From ZC4RG20 sp963702105 (GTDB taxonomy: Bacteria > Pseudomonadota > Gammaproteobacteria > Steroidobacterales > Rariloculaceae), in the NCBI GenBank assembly GCA_963702105.1, contig OY969712.1, positions 434,001 to 498,000 on the forward strand: DNA of 64,000 nt, given 5' to 3'. The position numbers and the translations under genes were made by a program. The notes below the pieces were generated by a model, which searched no databases, was not told the origin of the DNA, and worked only from the letters and a program-made list of their open reading frames with translations. Position 1 is the first letter of the stretch. Every line of letters starts with the position of its first letter. Positions 7,696 to 16,914 of this stretch are shown piece by piece.

Positions 7696-10239
7696 TTACT
7701 CGATCAACATCGCGGCGCTGCCGAGCACCGCCGAGCAGACGGACTTCGCGATGACCAGCGTCCGCGCGGCGTCGTCGGATGTGCCCGCCGTATGCGCGAG
7801 GCCCGGCCGCGTCGAATCGCCCGGGATACCGTTGACCATGTTGTGCAGCTCGTCATGCACGGCGGTGCGGTCCGGCTGGCTCGCGAGCTGCGGCGCGCCG
7901 AGCATGCCGTCGAGCAGCGGGTTGAACAGAGCATCCTCGTCGGCGGGGAAAGCGGCCGAAGGCGGCTGACTGAAATTGAAGCTGCCGAACATGCTGCCGC
8001 GCAGCGTCGTATCGTCCATGAGCGCGTTGCAGTACTCGATTGCGAGCTGCGCGATCGCGACCTGATGCGACGCGAGGAAGCTCTTGACATCGGGCACCGC
8101 GGGCAGCGACTGGCGCACCGCCTCATACGTGTTCTGCACGTTCGTCTCGTCCCGGCTCACGCCCGTGATCGCAGACATCGTCGCATCGATCTCGTCGAAC
8201 GTGCGCACGCCCACGGCGGAGATGGGGTCGAGATCCTGGGCCGTGTCGGCCGGCGCGCTCGGCGCCGCGGGACGCGCGTAGGTATGCGTACCGAGCTGGT
8301 CGAAGGTCAGGAAGAACTCGTCGGAGCTCGGGCCCTTCTGCAGCTGCACGATGCCGCCGAGCTGCGCGAGCGGCTCGCCGTTGACCGGGTCGTAAGCGGC
8401 GGCCGTGATGGTCGTATCGATATGGGCGAACGACTGTCCGACCGGCGCCTCCGCGCCGTTGATGCCGATCCTAATCCCCTTGATGCGGATGCCGTCGGGC
8501 ATGGCGTTTGGGTCCAGACTGATGAAGTACGGGTTCCGGAACAGATAGGCGTAGCTGTCGAACTGCGAGACCTCGAACACGATGTAGCTTTGCGCGACGT
8601 TGACGAGGTCCGATACGTCGAACATGACGAAGTAGCGCTCGCCGACGCCCGCGTCGTAGTTCTGCTGTATCTGCTCCTGAGTCAGCGCCCGGTTGTGGAT
8701 CGCGACGAGGCGCGTGACGCCGCTCCAGGGTTTGTCGCTCGAGACCTCGTTGCCGAGCACGAACGCGAAGGTGTCGTCCCAGGAGTCGAGTGTGCCGCCC
8801 GGCGCGGGGTCCTGCGTCGAGACGAGCTGGCCGTTGACATAGATCTTGCGGCCTTCGACCGGGTCGAACGTCACCACCACGTGCTGCAGCGTCGCCTGCA
8901 GCACCTCGGCCTTGTCGGGCGTCGAGAGCTGCGGGTTGCCGTTCTCGTCCGAGTTGCTGCTGCGGTTGAAGAAGTCGTAGTTGTACATCGTCTGGCCGAG
9001 GTTGAAATTGCGCGCCATCGTGCCGGCGGAGTAGCTCACGATGCGCCGGTCCTCCTGCACGACGTTGGCGGGCGCAACCCAGGCCTCGATCGAGTACTCG
9101 CCCGAGGCCGTGATGAGCTGGCGCAGCTTGGCGCTCGCGGCCGTCGAGGCCTGCGCCTTGCCGCCCGAGAAGTTGAGGCCCCAGCCGCCGACCCACTGCA
9201 CCGCGCCGGAGAGGGTGAGATCCATGGCAGGGTCTACGCCGCTCGTGTCGAACGCCGTGGAACCCGTGCCAGCCTTGAACTCGTAGAGGGCGATCTGGCT
9301 CGCCTCGTAGCGGTTCCCGCCGGACGCGATCGTGCCCTCATAGAGCGTCGAGGCCTTGCTCGTCACGAGGTTCGGATCGACCTGCGTCGGCGTAATGCCC
9401 TGCGCGAACGCTTCTATCTTCTGCTGCATCCAGTCGGCGTCGGCCGAGCAGTCGTTCGACCAGCAGTTGTGCTTTTCGTCCCGCAGGCGCACGACGAAGC
9501 GCGAGGAGGCCGGGTCGTCCAGGTTGATGCGCGCCTTGGCCGCCTCGTAGGCCGCCGCGACGGCGTCCGGATCAGTGCTCGGCCCTTCCGCGAAGAACGG
9601 CTGCTGCTTGATGGTCGTATCGGAGGCGTGGCAGCCGCTGCAGTGCGCCGCGAGCACGGGATAGACCGTCGTCGAGAACAGGCCCGGGTCGGCCGGGAAC
9701 GTGCGGCTCTGGCCGGGATCGCGCGGCGCGGGCGGCTTGAGCTCGATCTTGCGGCCCGAGGCGCCGGCGACGGCGCCCGCCCAGTTCGTGATCCACTTCG
9801 TCAGGATGTCCGCGCAGGCGCTGTTGCTGTCGAGCCAGCAATGGTGCCCGCCGCCGACCTTCTGGACCATGAGCGAATCCTGCGGCGAAGTCAGCGTCAC
9901 GACCTGGTTCGCGGCCGCGTAGGCGAGATTCACATCGTCGCTGCGCGCGAACATCGGCGTCTGCCCGCCCTCGACGCTGTGGCACGCGCCGCAGCGGTCG
10001 CTCGACCGAATGTTGTCGTAGAGGTTGATCTTGAACGACTGGATGTCGGCCGTGTCCGGCGCCGGGCCCTTGTAGGCCTGCGCGTCGACGGTGCCGCCGC
10101 CCGTCGTCGGGTTCTGGACGACGGCCGGTCCGCTCCCGCCGCTGCAGGCCGCGAGGCTGCCCGCGAGCGCGAGTACGAGCGCGGCTGCGGCGCCGCGCAG
10201 GCCGGAAACGGTCGAATCGTAGTGGTGTACGTGCTGCAT
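7696..10239 (-). CDS. LamG-domain lipoprotein with two CxxCH heme motifs
   Basis: An 847-residue lipoprotein. The signal peptide ends in a lipobox, LAGSLAAC, with Cys32. Two c-type heme motifs follow: CGACH (83-87) and CSGCH (200-204), each followed by paired-cysteine stretches (HHCWLDSNSACADI and HNCWSNDCSAD). Residues about 305-480 form a LamG/concanavalin-like domain (YSIEAWVAPANVV, HVVVTFDPVEGRKIYVNG, RLVAIHNRALT). The C-terminal third is unrecognised. ATG 10239 was chosen because the signal peptide starts there; the longer frame upstream overlaps the preceding cytochrome gene. The protein probably sits at the outer membrane or periplasm. Spacing of 13 bp to the upstream gene implies an operon. 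Redox function is inferred only from the heme motifs. Confidence 0.75.
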   Translation of the reverse strand: MQHVHHYDSTVSGLRGAAAALVLALAGSLAACSGGSGPAVVQNPTTGGGTVDAQAYKGPAPDTADIQSFKINLYDNIRSSDRCGACHSVEGGQTPMFARSDDVNLAYAAANQVVTLTSPQDSLMVQKVGGGHHCWLDSNSACADILTKWITNWAGAVAGASGRKIELKPPAPRDPGQSRTFPADPGLFSTTVYPVLAAHCSGCHASDTTIKQQPFFAEGPSTDPDAVAAAYEAAKARINLDDPASSRFVVRLRDEKHNCWSNDCSADADWMQQKIEAFAQGITPTQVDPNLVTSKASTLYEGTIASGGNRYEASQIALYEFKAGTGSTAFDTSGVDPAMDLTLSGAVQWVGGWGLNFSGGKAQASTAASAKLRQLITASGEYSIEAWVAPANVVQEDRRIVSYSAGTMARNFNLGQTMYNYDFFNRSSNSDENGNPQLSTPDKAEVLQATLQHVVVTFDPVEGRKIYVNGQLVSTQDPAPGGTLDSWDDTFAFVLGNEVSSDKPWSGVTRLVAIHNRALTQEQIQQNYDAGVGERYFVMFDVSDLVNVAQSYIVFEVSQFDSYAYLFRNPYFISLDPNAMPDGIRIKGIRIGINGAEAPVGQSFAHIDTTITAAAYDPVNGEPLAQLGGIVQLQKGPSSDEFFLTFDQLGTHTYARPAAPSAPADTAQDLDPISAVGVRTFDEIDATMSAITGVSRDETNVQNTYEAVRQSLPAVPDVKSFLASHQVAIAQLAIEYCNALMDDTTLRGSMFGSFNFSQPPSAAFPADEDALFNPLLDGMLGAPQLASQPDRTAVHDELHNMVNGIPGDSTRPGLAHTAGTSDDAARTLVIAKSVCSAVLGSAAMLIE

Positions 10240-10252
10240 CTTCGTTGCTCCG

Positions 10253-11461
10253 TCACTCGCCCATGCAGTACACGGCGGCCGAGGCGAACGTATCCCTGAG
10301 CTTGTAGTTGTCGCTCTCGAGGCTCGAGGCCATCGTCGATATCTGGTCGCGATCGGTCTGGTCCACGGGGGGCCGCAGGCACACGGCCTGGAACACCTTC
10401 TTGGCCTGGCACTGCGCGAATGCATGGCTGCCGGCCAGCTCCTGCCCGAGCGACTTGGCGCCCTTGCCGGCGCCGGGCAGGCTCGCGTTCCAGCCGAGCC
10501 GCGCGTCCTGGCCTTCCCGCCAGTAGTTCGACCACGAGTCGTCGGGCGTCACGAAGCCGTCCGGAAACGTCGTCTCGTTGTGGAAGTACTTGGGCTGCAC
10601 GTTGCCCGGCGTGTACTCGATGCGCCCGGCCGTGTCGTCGTAGTTGTAGTACGCAAAGGCCTGGGCCATCGGGTCCATGCCCGCATGACAGCCGATGCAG
10701 CTGTTCAGGAAGACGCGGCTGTCGCCGCCGGGGCTGCGCGAGACGTCCTGGCGGATGCGGTCGGGCACGACCGTCACGTCGTGGACCTGCTCGAGGTCCG
10801 TGCACAAGTGATCGATGAGCATGAACCGGAACATCGCCCGATTCGTGCCCGCGATGAAGTAGGCCTGCGCCGCGGCGCGCGTCGTGATGGCGCCGGCGGT
10901 CGCCTCGGTCGGCAGACCGTAGACGGCGGACTGCGTCGTCTTTACGAGGTCCGTCTGCGGGTCGAACGTCGGCGAGAGCATGGCCTGCTCCAGCGCCTCG
11001 TAATGTGCGTTGCTGTCCGCCGTCGGCGCCGGAGAGATACCTTTCCCCGTATAGAGCAGGTCGGCGGAAAGAATCTCGTTGAACGGCACGTCGTCTTTGA
11101 CCATGCCGATCACGAGCGTCGTGTAGTCGTTGAGCGGCACGAAGGGCGATTGATCTCGATTCGTCCAAGGTGCCGCAAAGTTCTTGAGCGTGACCGTGTA
11201 GAAGTGCGGATCCTGCATGGCGAGCTGCGCGGCCGCCGTCGGGTCGTTGTTCACGATGTCCGTCGCCATCTGATCGAGAACGGTCGCGCTCGGCGGCACG
11301 CCCGCGAGGCGATCGTGAATCCGCTCGGCCTGCTCCCTGGGCCCCGCGAGCGCCACGGAAAGGCCGCCGAGCGCGAAGGCCGCCGCGAAGATGAAGGAGC
11401 CCGTCGCCCGCGTCGCCGCGAATCGGCGAGCCTTCGTCCTGCACTGTGAGTTGCTGCTCAT
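10253..11461 (-). CDS. Exported monoheme cytochrome-like protein of unknown family
   Basis: A 402-residue protein with a signal peptide (basic MSSNSQCRTKARRF, then a hydrophobic stretch to VALAGP) and one c-type heme motif, CIGCH (255-259), in SRVFLNSCIGCHAGMDPMA. Sequence around the motif resembles the heme-containing domains of the DUF1588/DUF1592-type planctomycete cytochromes in style, but I cannot assign a named family. Later cysteines (FAQCQAKK, FQAVCLRPP, VYCMGE) could form disulfides. It is the first gene of the minus-strand set leading to the LamG lipoprotein and the Tat-exported protein. It faces the HzsA-like gene divergently across a 446-bp gap. Confidence 0.65.
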   Translation of the reverse strand: MSSNSQCRTKARRFAATRATGSFIFAAAFALGGLSVALAGPREQAERIHDRLAGVPPSATVLDQMATDIVNNDPTAAAQLAMQDPHFYTVTLKNFAAPWTNRDQSPFVPLNDYTTLVIGMVKDDVPFNEILSADLLYTGKGISPAPTADSNAHYEALEQAMLSPTFDPQTDLVKTTQSAVYGLPTEATAGAITTRAAAQAYFIAGTNRAMFRFMLIDHLCTDLEQVHDVTVVPDRIRQDVSRSPGGDSRVFLNSCIGCHAGMDPMAQAFAYYNYDDTAGRIEYTPGNVQPKYFHNETTFPDGFVTPDDSWSNYWREGQDARLGWNASLPGAGKGAKSLGQELAGSHAFAQCQAKKVFQAVCLRPPVDQTDRDQISTMASSLESDNYKLRDTFASAAVYCMGE

Positions 11462-11907
11462 CGTCTTCGTCCCGTTGGCTGGAAACTAATCGGTCGCGGC
11501 GCAGTACAGCACATGAGCGTTTTCCTTCGTAATGTGGAAATTTACCAACGTCTCGAATTCGCGACAGTTTCTGTGCCAGCGTAGCCGGCATGTAAGCTGC
11601 GCGAAGTGATGCATTGCTACATTTCGCCGCGCAGAGGGCCCAACGGCTGCGCGGCCAAGTGCGCGAGGATGGGCGGCGGCCGAGCCCGGAAAGCCGCCCG
11701 AAGCGTTCTGTGATCGCGTTAACGGCAGGCAAGTTTTGTCATGCTCATCATTCGAGGCGCCGACATTACGTCCAATGTTCGCGCGCATCGGTGCCGAAAG
11801 ACTCGATGTCGGCACCCGGCTTCGGCTTGACAGAGCTGCACGATGACACGCACGGAACGAGTTCCCGCGCCGCCCGAGGGCCGGAAGTGAAACGAGAGGG
11901 AACTCCG
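11462..11907. other. Divergent intergenic region between the cytochrome and HzsA-like gene sets
   Basis: 446 bp with lower GC than its surroundings around 11520-11580, where AATGTGGAAATTTACC is seen. It must hold the promoters of both divergent gene sets. I found no convincing -35/-10 pair, RNA gene or protein, and open frames crossing it have no start signal or family features. A strong ribosome binding site (GAGAGGGA) lies at its right end in front of the ATG at 11908. Confidence 0.5.
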
Positions 11908-14560
11908 ATGTCCGATTACGCATGGAGCATGACGAAGGGCGGAGGCCGCCGACGTTTATGTCGCGCGTTGCCCGCGATCGCCGTATTGAGCGCGTTGGCG
12001 CTCGGGGCGTGTACGGGAGGCGGCGACGGCAGCGTCGGCGTCGGCACCGGACAGCAGCCCGATCCCGTCGCTTTGGATTTTCCGATCGCGTACACGAAGG
12101 GGCCGCTCTTCGACGACAAGATGCAGCTGCAGTCGAATCCCGATCTGCGCCGCGTCTTGCGCTTCAACGTCGGTACCGACCTTTACGTGCGCGACCGCGC
12201 CTCGCCGAGCGCGCCGGAGCGCAACGTCACGTCCTCAGTGACGCAGGGCATGGGAGACGTGCAGGGCGTGCAGATCTCGGCGGACGGCAAGAAGGTGCTG
12301 TTCGCGATGCGCGGGCCGTTCGACCCGAATCTCGCCGCCAAGGATCAGCCGACGTGGAACATCTGGGAGTACGAGATCGCGACCGACACGCTGCGGCGCA
12401 TCATCGCCTCGGACGTCACTGCGGAGGCAGGCCAGGACATCTCGCCGCACTACCTCGCCGACGGCCGCATCGTCTTTGCCTCCACGCGGCAGCGCCAGGC
12501 CAAGGCCATCCTGCTCGACGAAGGCAAGCCGCAGTTCGACGCGCAGGACGAGGATCGCAAAGAGCCGGCGTTCGTGCTGCACGTCATGGACGACGACGGC
12601 GGCAACCTGCACCAGATCTCGTTCAACCAGAGCCACGATCTCGATCCGACGGTGCTGCAGAGCGGCAAGATCCTGTTCAGCCGCTGGGACCACGCCGGCA
12701 GCGTCAACGGCGTCAATCTCTACGAGGTCAACCCGGACGGCACCGAGCTCGATCTGCTCTACGGCGCCGAAAGCCACATGACGGGAACGAACGGCGCCGA
12801 GGTCGAGTTCGTGAACGCGCACGAAATGCCGGACGGCCGAATAATGGCGGTCATGCGGCCCTTCGTGCAGCCGGACCTCGGCGGCGCGATCGTGACCATC
12901 GACACCCCCGACTACGTCGAGAATACCCAGTCCATCGCCTCGAGCCCCGGCCTTGCCGGGCCTGCCGAGACGCCCGCGACGCCGAACGACGTGTCCACGG
13001 CGGTCGCGCCTTCGCCGGGCGGGCGCTTCAGCTCGGCGTTTCCGCTTTGGGACGGCACGGGACGCGTGCTCGTGAGCTGGTCCATCTGCCGCGTCTTAGA
13101 CGCGAACGGCGACTTCGTGCCCTGCACCGACCAGGCCTTGGCCGACCCGGCCGTGCAGGCCGCGCCGCCGCTCTACGGCATATGGATGTACGATCCGCGC
13201 GATCAGACGCAGCTGCCCATCGTGACGGGCGAGGAAGGCGTCTTGATCTCCAACGTCGTCGCGGCGCAGCCGCAGCCCGCGCCGCAATCGATTCCCGACA
13301 AGACCGTGGGTGTCGACCTCGACCGTAACCTCGCCGCCGCCAACGCGGGCGTCATCGACATCCGCAGCGTCTACGACGTGGACGGAGTCGATACGGCGAA
13401 GCCGAACATCGCGACCCTGGCCGACCCGGCCATGGCGACGGCCGCGCAACGGCCGGCGCGCTTCCTGCGCATCGTCAAGGCCGTCGCGATACCGGACAAG
13501 GATACGCGCGACTTCAAGAACACGGCATTCGGCCCGGATCGCCGCCAGGGGATGCGCGAGATCGTCGGCTATGCGCCGATCGAGCCGGACGGCTCCGTGC
13601 GCGTCGAGGTCCCCGCCAACGTGGCCCTCGCGGTCAGCGTCGTCGACGCGAACGGCCGGCGCATCTCGGCTCGGCATCAGAACTGGCTGCAGGTACGGCC
13701 CGGCGAGGAGCTCAAGTGCAACGGCTGCCACGATCCCCGCAGCGGCCTCTCGCACGGCCGGCGCGACAGCTTCGCTTCGGTCTACGCAGGCGCCGCGGCG
13801 ACCGGAGTCGCCTTTCCCGACACGATCCAGTCGGGGGCGGACGCGATCATTCCGAACTTCGGCGAGACGATGGCCGAGGCCCGCACGCGCGTGAGCTGTC
13901 AGTCGGACTGCGCAGCGCTCGTGCCTTCGATGGATGTCGTCTACAAGGACGTTCTGGACGGATCCCGCCGTGCGCACGCCAGATCCGGACGTGACCTTCA
14001 GCTACTCGAACGTGGCCGCGCCGCCGACGACGACGGCGTGCATGACCAAGTGGACGGCGACCTGCCGCGCCGTCATCAACTACGTCCAGAACATCGATCC
14101 GCTGTGGAGTCTGCCGCGACCCGACGGCAGCGGCGCGGACCATACCTGCAACCAGGGCGGCTGCCACGCGCCCGTAGACGCCATGGGAGCCGTCGCCGTT
14201 CCGGCGGCACAGCTCGACCTCGAGGCGGACGTGCTTTCGCCCGATCAGATGGACCAGCTCAACGCCTATCGCGAGCTGCTTTTCTCCGATGATCAACAGG
14301 AAGTCGTCAACGGCGCGCTGCAGGACGTGCTCGTGCAGACGGGCACCGACGCCGACGGCAACCCGATCTTCAGCCCCGTGACCGTGCCCGCACCGATGAG
14401 CGCGGCCGGCGCGCGTGCCTCGACGCGCTTCTTCTCCGTCTTCGACGCGGGCGGGACTCATGCGGGCTGGATGAGCCCCGATGAGCTCCGGCTCGTGGCC
14501 GAATGGCTCGATATCGGCGCGCAGTACTACAACAACCCCTTCGACGCACCGGTCAACTGA
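11908..14560 (+). CDS. HzsA-related propeller/heme lipoprotein, interrupted by a single-base frameshift
   Basis: A lipoprotein (ALGAC lipobox near residue 34) of about 883 residues once the frame is repaired. The N-terminal half is a beta-propeller built of PD40-like repeats (VQISADGKKVLFAMRG, PHYLADGRIVFAST, PTVLQSGKILFSRWD, FVNAHEMPDGRIMAV). The rest has a c-type heme motif CNGCH (604-608) and, after the frameshift, CNQGGCH, a CX4CH motif. This order resembles 'HzsA-related' proteins named after the hydrazine synthase alpha subunit, with no implication of anammox chemistry. The frame breaks at about 13952: removing one T in GACGTTCTGG gives KDVWTDPAVR and joins the two parts, the second ending at 14560. 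It is the first gene of a plus-strand operon; the next ATG follows the stop directly. Confidence 0.7.
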
Positions 14561-15481
14561 ATGGCGCGTTTCCTCCTCGCCGTGCTCGCCACGACGCTGC
14601 CGCTCGCGGGCGGCGCGGTCTGTGCCGCCGCCGAAGCCGACGCCGGTCCAGCAGCCGCAGCGGCTGCGCCGACGGCAGCCGACGCCGGGGCCGCGAAGGC
14701 GGCCGGGGTCGAGGCCGCTCGCGCTTCGGCCGGGTCGGAGCGGGGCCGAGACGAGGCCCGCGAAGGTCGAGAGGGCCGCCGCGGGCGCGGCCGTCCGGGC
14801 AGCCGCGCGCGAGGCCGCGAGGTCGTCGTCGAGGACCCGTACCTGAACCTGCACACCGGTCCGGGCCGCGGCTATCCCGTGTTTTACATCGCCGAGCGCG
14901 GCGAGCAGGTCAACGTGCTGGAGCGAAAGACGGACTGGTTCAAGGTGCGCGTGCCCCGGGGCGAGGAGGGCTGGGTGCCGCGCGAGCAGCTCGTGCGCAC
15001 GCTCGGCGAGGACGGTAAGCCCTTCGACGTGCCCGGCCTCGAGCTCGGCGACTACTCCAAGCGGCGCTGGGAGGTCGGGGCGCTGTACGGCGATTTCGGC
15101 GGCGCCAACATGATCGCGACCTACGGCGCGTTCAGCCTCACGCAAAACCTCTCGCTCGAGTTGTGGGCCTCGCAGGCGCTCGGCCGGTTTTCGGACAGCA
15201 AACTGCTCAACATCGACATCGTGCACATGTTCTACCCCGAGTGGCGCTTTTCGCCGTACTTCACGCTCGGCGGCGGCATCGTCACGACGGAGCCGAAGGC
15301 GACGCTCGTCGCGACGACGGACCGAACCGACCGCGCGGCCCACGCCGGGCTCGGTTTCCGCGCCTATCTGACACGGCGCTTCGTCTTTCGCGCCGAATTC
15401 AAGAGCTACGTGATCTTCACGAGCCGTGACGAAAACGAGGATATCCGGGAATGGAAGGCAGGCTTTTCCTTCTTCTTATAG
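14561..15481 (+). CDS. SH3b-domain outer-membrane beta-barrel protein
   Basis: A 306-residue exported protein. A signal peptide (MARFLLAVLATTLPLAGGAVCA) is followed by an Ala-rich and then an Arg/Glu-rich linker (to about residue 85). A bacterial SH3 domain (VVVEDPYLNLHTGPGRGYPV to EEGWVPREQLV) comes next, then a C-terminal beta-barrel-like region with alternating strands that ends in WKAGFSFFL, a typical outer-membrane terminal strand with a final aromatic. SH3b domains usually bind peptidoglycan or peptides, so the protein may link wall and outer membrane. The start codon abuts the HzsA-like stop. The last 31 bp overlap the next gene. Confidence 0.75.
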   Translation: MARFLLAVLATTLPLAGGAVCAAAEADAGPAAAAAAPTAADAGAAKAAGVEAARASAGSERGRDEAREGREGRRGRGRPGSRARGREVVVEDPYLNLHTGPGRGYPVFYIAERGEQVNVLERKTDWFKVRVPRGEEGWVPREQLVRTLGEDGKPFDVPGLELGDYSKRRWEVGALYGDFGGANMIATYGAFSLTQNLSLELWASQALGRFSDSKLLNIDIVHMFYPEWRFSPYFTLGGGIVTTEPKATLVATTDRTDRAAHAGLGFRAYLTRRFVFRAEFKSYVIFTSRDENEDIREWKAGFSFFL

Positions 15482-16107
15482 GGCCGGCGCTGGCGCTCGC
15501 TCTGACGGCTTGCGCCCACCGGCCGCCGGCCGAGGCGGCCGCCGACGCGCAGCCGCAGGTCATCGAGCCCAAGGTCGAGCGCAGGGACGTGAAGCCCGCC
15601 AAGATTCCCACGAAGGACTTCGAGCTCGGCGTCTTCGGCGGCGAGATGAGCATCGAGGACTTCGGCGTCAACACCGTGACGGGGGCGCGTTTCGCCTATC
15701 ACGTGACGGAGAAGTACTTCGTGGAGCTCGCGGGCGGACAAACGACGGCCGGCCTCACGAGCTTCGAGCGGCTCAGCGGCGCTGCGCAGTTGCTCACAGA
15801 CGCCGAGCGCGACTACTCCTACTATAACGTCTCGCTGGGCTACAACCTGCTGCCCGGCGAGGGCTTCATCGGGAAGAATCGAGCCTGGAACACGCAGATT
15901 TATGTCATCGGCGGTGTGGGCAAGACGAAGTTCGCGGGCGACGACCGGTTTACCGTGGACTACGGGCTCGGTCTGCGCGTCCTGCCTCTCGACTGGCTTT
16001 CCGTGCACGCCGACGTCCGGGATCACGTGTTCGACGTGGATCTGCTCGGTCAGCCCAAGACGACCCACAACCTCGAAGGCCACCTCGGCGTGACCTTCTT
16101 CTTCTAG
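15451..16107 (+). CDS. Outer-membrane beta-barrel-domain lipoprotein
   Basis: A 218-residue protein with a lipoprotein-type signal (LFLLLIGPALALALTAC, Cys at about 21). The barrel-like body (FELGVFGGEMSIEDFGVN, RFAYHVTEKYFVELAGGQ, YYNVSLGYNLLPGEGF, QIYVIGGVGKTKFAGD) ends in LGVTFFF. The pattern matches the 'outer membrane beta-barrel domain' proteins found beside SH3b-barrel genes in myxobacteria and gammaproteobacteria. The preceding gene has a related barrel (both have ATYGAFSL/RFAYHV-type strands), so the two may pair. It starts 31 bp inside the upstream gene, which implies translational coupling. The role is unknown. Confidence 0.7.
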   Translation: MEGRLFLLLIGPALALALTACAHRPPAEAAADAQPQVIEPKVERRDVKPAKIPTKDFELGVFGGEMSIEDFGVNTVTGARFAYHVTEKYFVELAGGQTTAGLTSFERLSGAAQLLTDAERDYSYYNVSLGYNLLPGEGFIGKNRAWNTQIYVIGGVGKTKFAGDDRFTVDYGLGLRVLPLDWLSVHADVRDHVFDVDLLGQPKTTHNLEGHLGVTFFF

Positions 16108-16135
16108 CATCCGAAGGTGACATGGAGGTTTTGCG

Positions 16136-16621
16136 ATGATGAAAGCAGTGCTCGTTCTGGCCGCCGCGCTCTGCGCCGCGCCCGTCTCGGCGATCCAGCC
16201 GCAGGCTACGGCTCCGAACTTCACCTTGCCGAACCGCAGCGGCGAGAACGTCGCGCTCGCGGGCCTCAAGGGTCAGGTCGTCATGATCAACTTCTGGGCC
16301 AGCTGGTGCGGCCCGTGCCGGGAGGAGATGCCCAAGCTCGAAGCGCTCTACGAGCGCTACAGCGACCTCGGCTTCACGCTGCTCGGCGTCAATGTCGAAG
16401 ACAATTCGAAGGCTCCGCTCAAGTGGCTGCAGGACACTCCGGTTTCGTTCAACGTGCTCTTCGATACGGCCAACAAGGTCAGCAAGCTCTACGACGTCGT
16501 CGCGATGCCGAGCACGGTCATCATCGACAAGACCGGCAAGGTCCGTTACGTGCACGAAGGCTACGAGCCCGGCTACGAGAACGATTACCAGTCCGAGATC
16601 CGGACGCTGCTGACGGAATGA
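16136..16621 (+). CDS. TlpA-like periplasmic thioredoxin
   Basis: A 161-residue thioredoxin-fold protein with a signal peptide (MMKAVLVLAAALCAAPVSA). The opening APNFTLPNRSGENVAL and the active site WASWCGPC (Cys58 and Cys61) with REEMPKLEALYERY are the TlpA/ResA/DsbE pattern. The cis-proline loop is VVAMPSTVIID. Such proteins reduce disulfides in the periplasm, often preparing apocytochromes for heme attachment, which fits neighbouring genes with CxxCH motifs. GGAGG lies 7 bases before the ATG. It leads the TlpA-DUF4266-DUF3570 triple, a known conserved arrangement. Confidence 0.9.
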   Translation: MMKAVLVLAAALCAAPVSAIQPQATAPNFTLPNRSGENVALAGLKGQVVMINFWASWCGPCREEMPKLEALYERYSDLGFTLLGVNVEDNSKAPLKWLQDTPVSFNVLFDTANKVSKLYDVVAMPSTVIIDKTGKVRYVHEGYEPGYENDYQSEIRTLLTE

Positions 16622-16632
16622 GGCGGCTCCGG

Positions 16633-16878
16633 ATGGTTGTCCGTAATCGTATGCGCAGCGTGCTTCGGTCCGCGGCCGTCGCGGCCGCCCTCGCGGCGGC
16701 CGCCGGCTGCAGCGTGCAGCCCTGGGTCAAGCCTTACGAGCGCGATCACTTGGCCGATCCCATCATGTCGTTCGACCGCAATCCCGTCTCGACGGAGTAC
16801 AGCGATCACGTCGAGGAAGTGCGCGAGGGCGCGCGAGGTGCGACGGGCAGCACGGGCGGCGGCTGTGGCTGCAACTGA
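16633..16878 (+). CDS. DUF4266 small lipoprotein
   Basis: About 81 residues. A hydrophobic N-terminus ends in a lipobox, AAAAGC, and is followed by the DUF4266 signature VQPWVKPYERDHLADPIM and a Gly/Cys-rich tail, TGGGCGCN. The function is unknown. ATG 16633 is preferred because GAGG precedes it by 9 bases. ATG 16618 overlaps the TlpA stop (ATGA) and ATG 16651 is also possible. It always tends to accompany DUF3570, as here. Confidence 0.8.
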   Translation: MVVRNRMRSVLRSAAVAAALAAAAGCSVQPWVKPYERDHLADPIMSFDRNPVSTEYSDHVEEVREGARGATGSTGGGCGCN

Positions 16879-16914
16879 GCGCGCCGCGCGGTCCCGCCGC
16901 CGGAGGAGTACGCC

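Noticed and set aside
11486..11923. A 145-codon minus-strand frame in the divergent promoter region
   Set aside because: It has no ribosome binding site, family features or plausible composition and overlaps both promoters.
13946..13960. Programmed ribosomal frameshift in the HzsA-like gene
   Set aside because: No slippery heptamer or downstream structure is evident, and the same kind of lesion at the same hexamer in tgt and moaE favours a shared artefact or hotspot.
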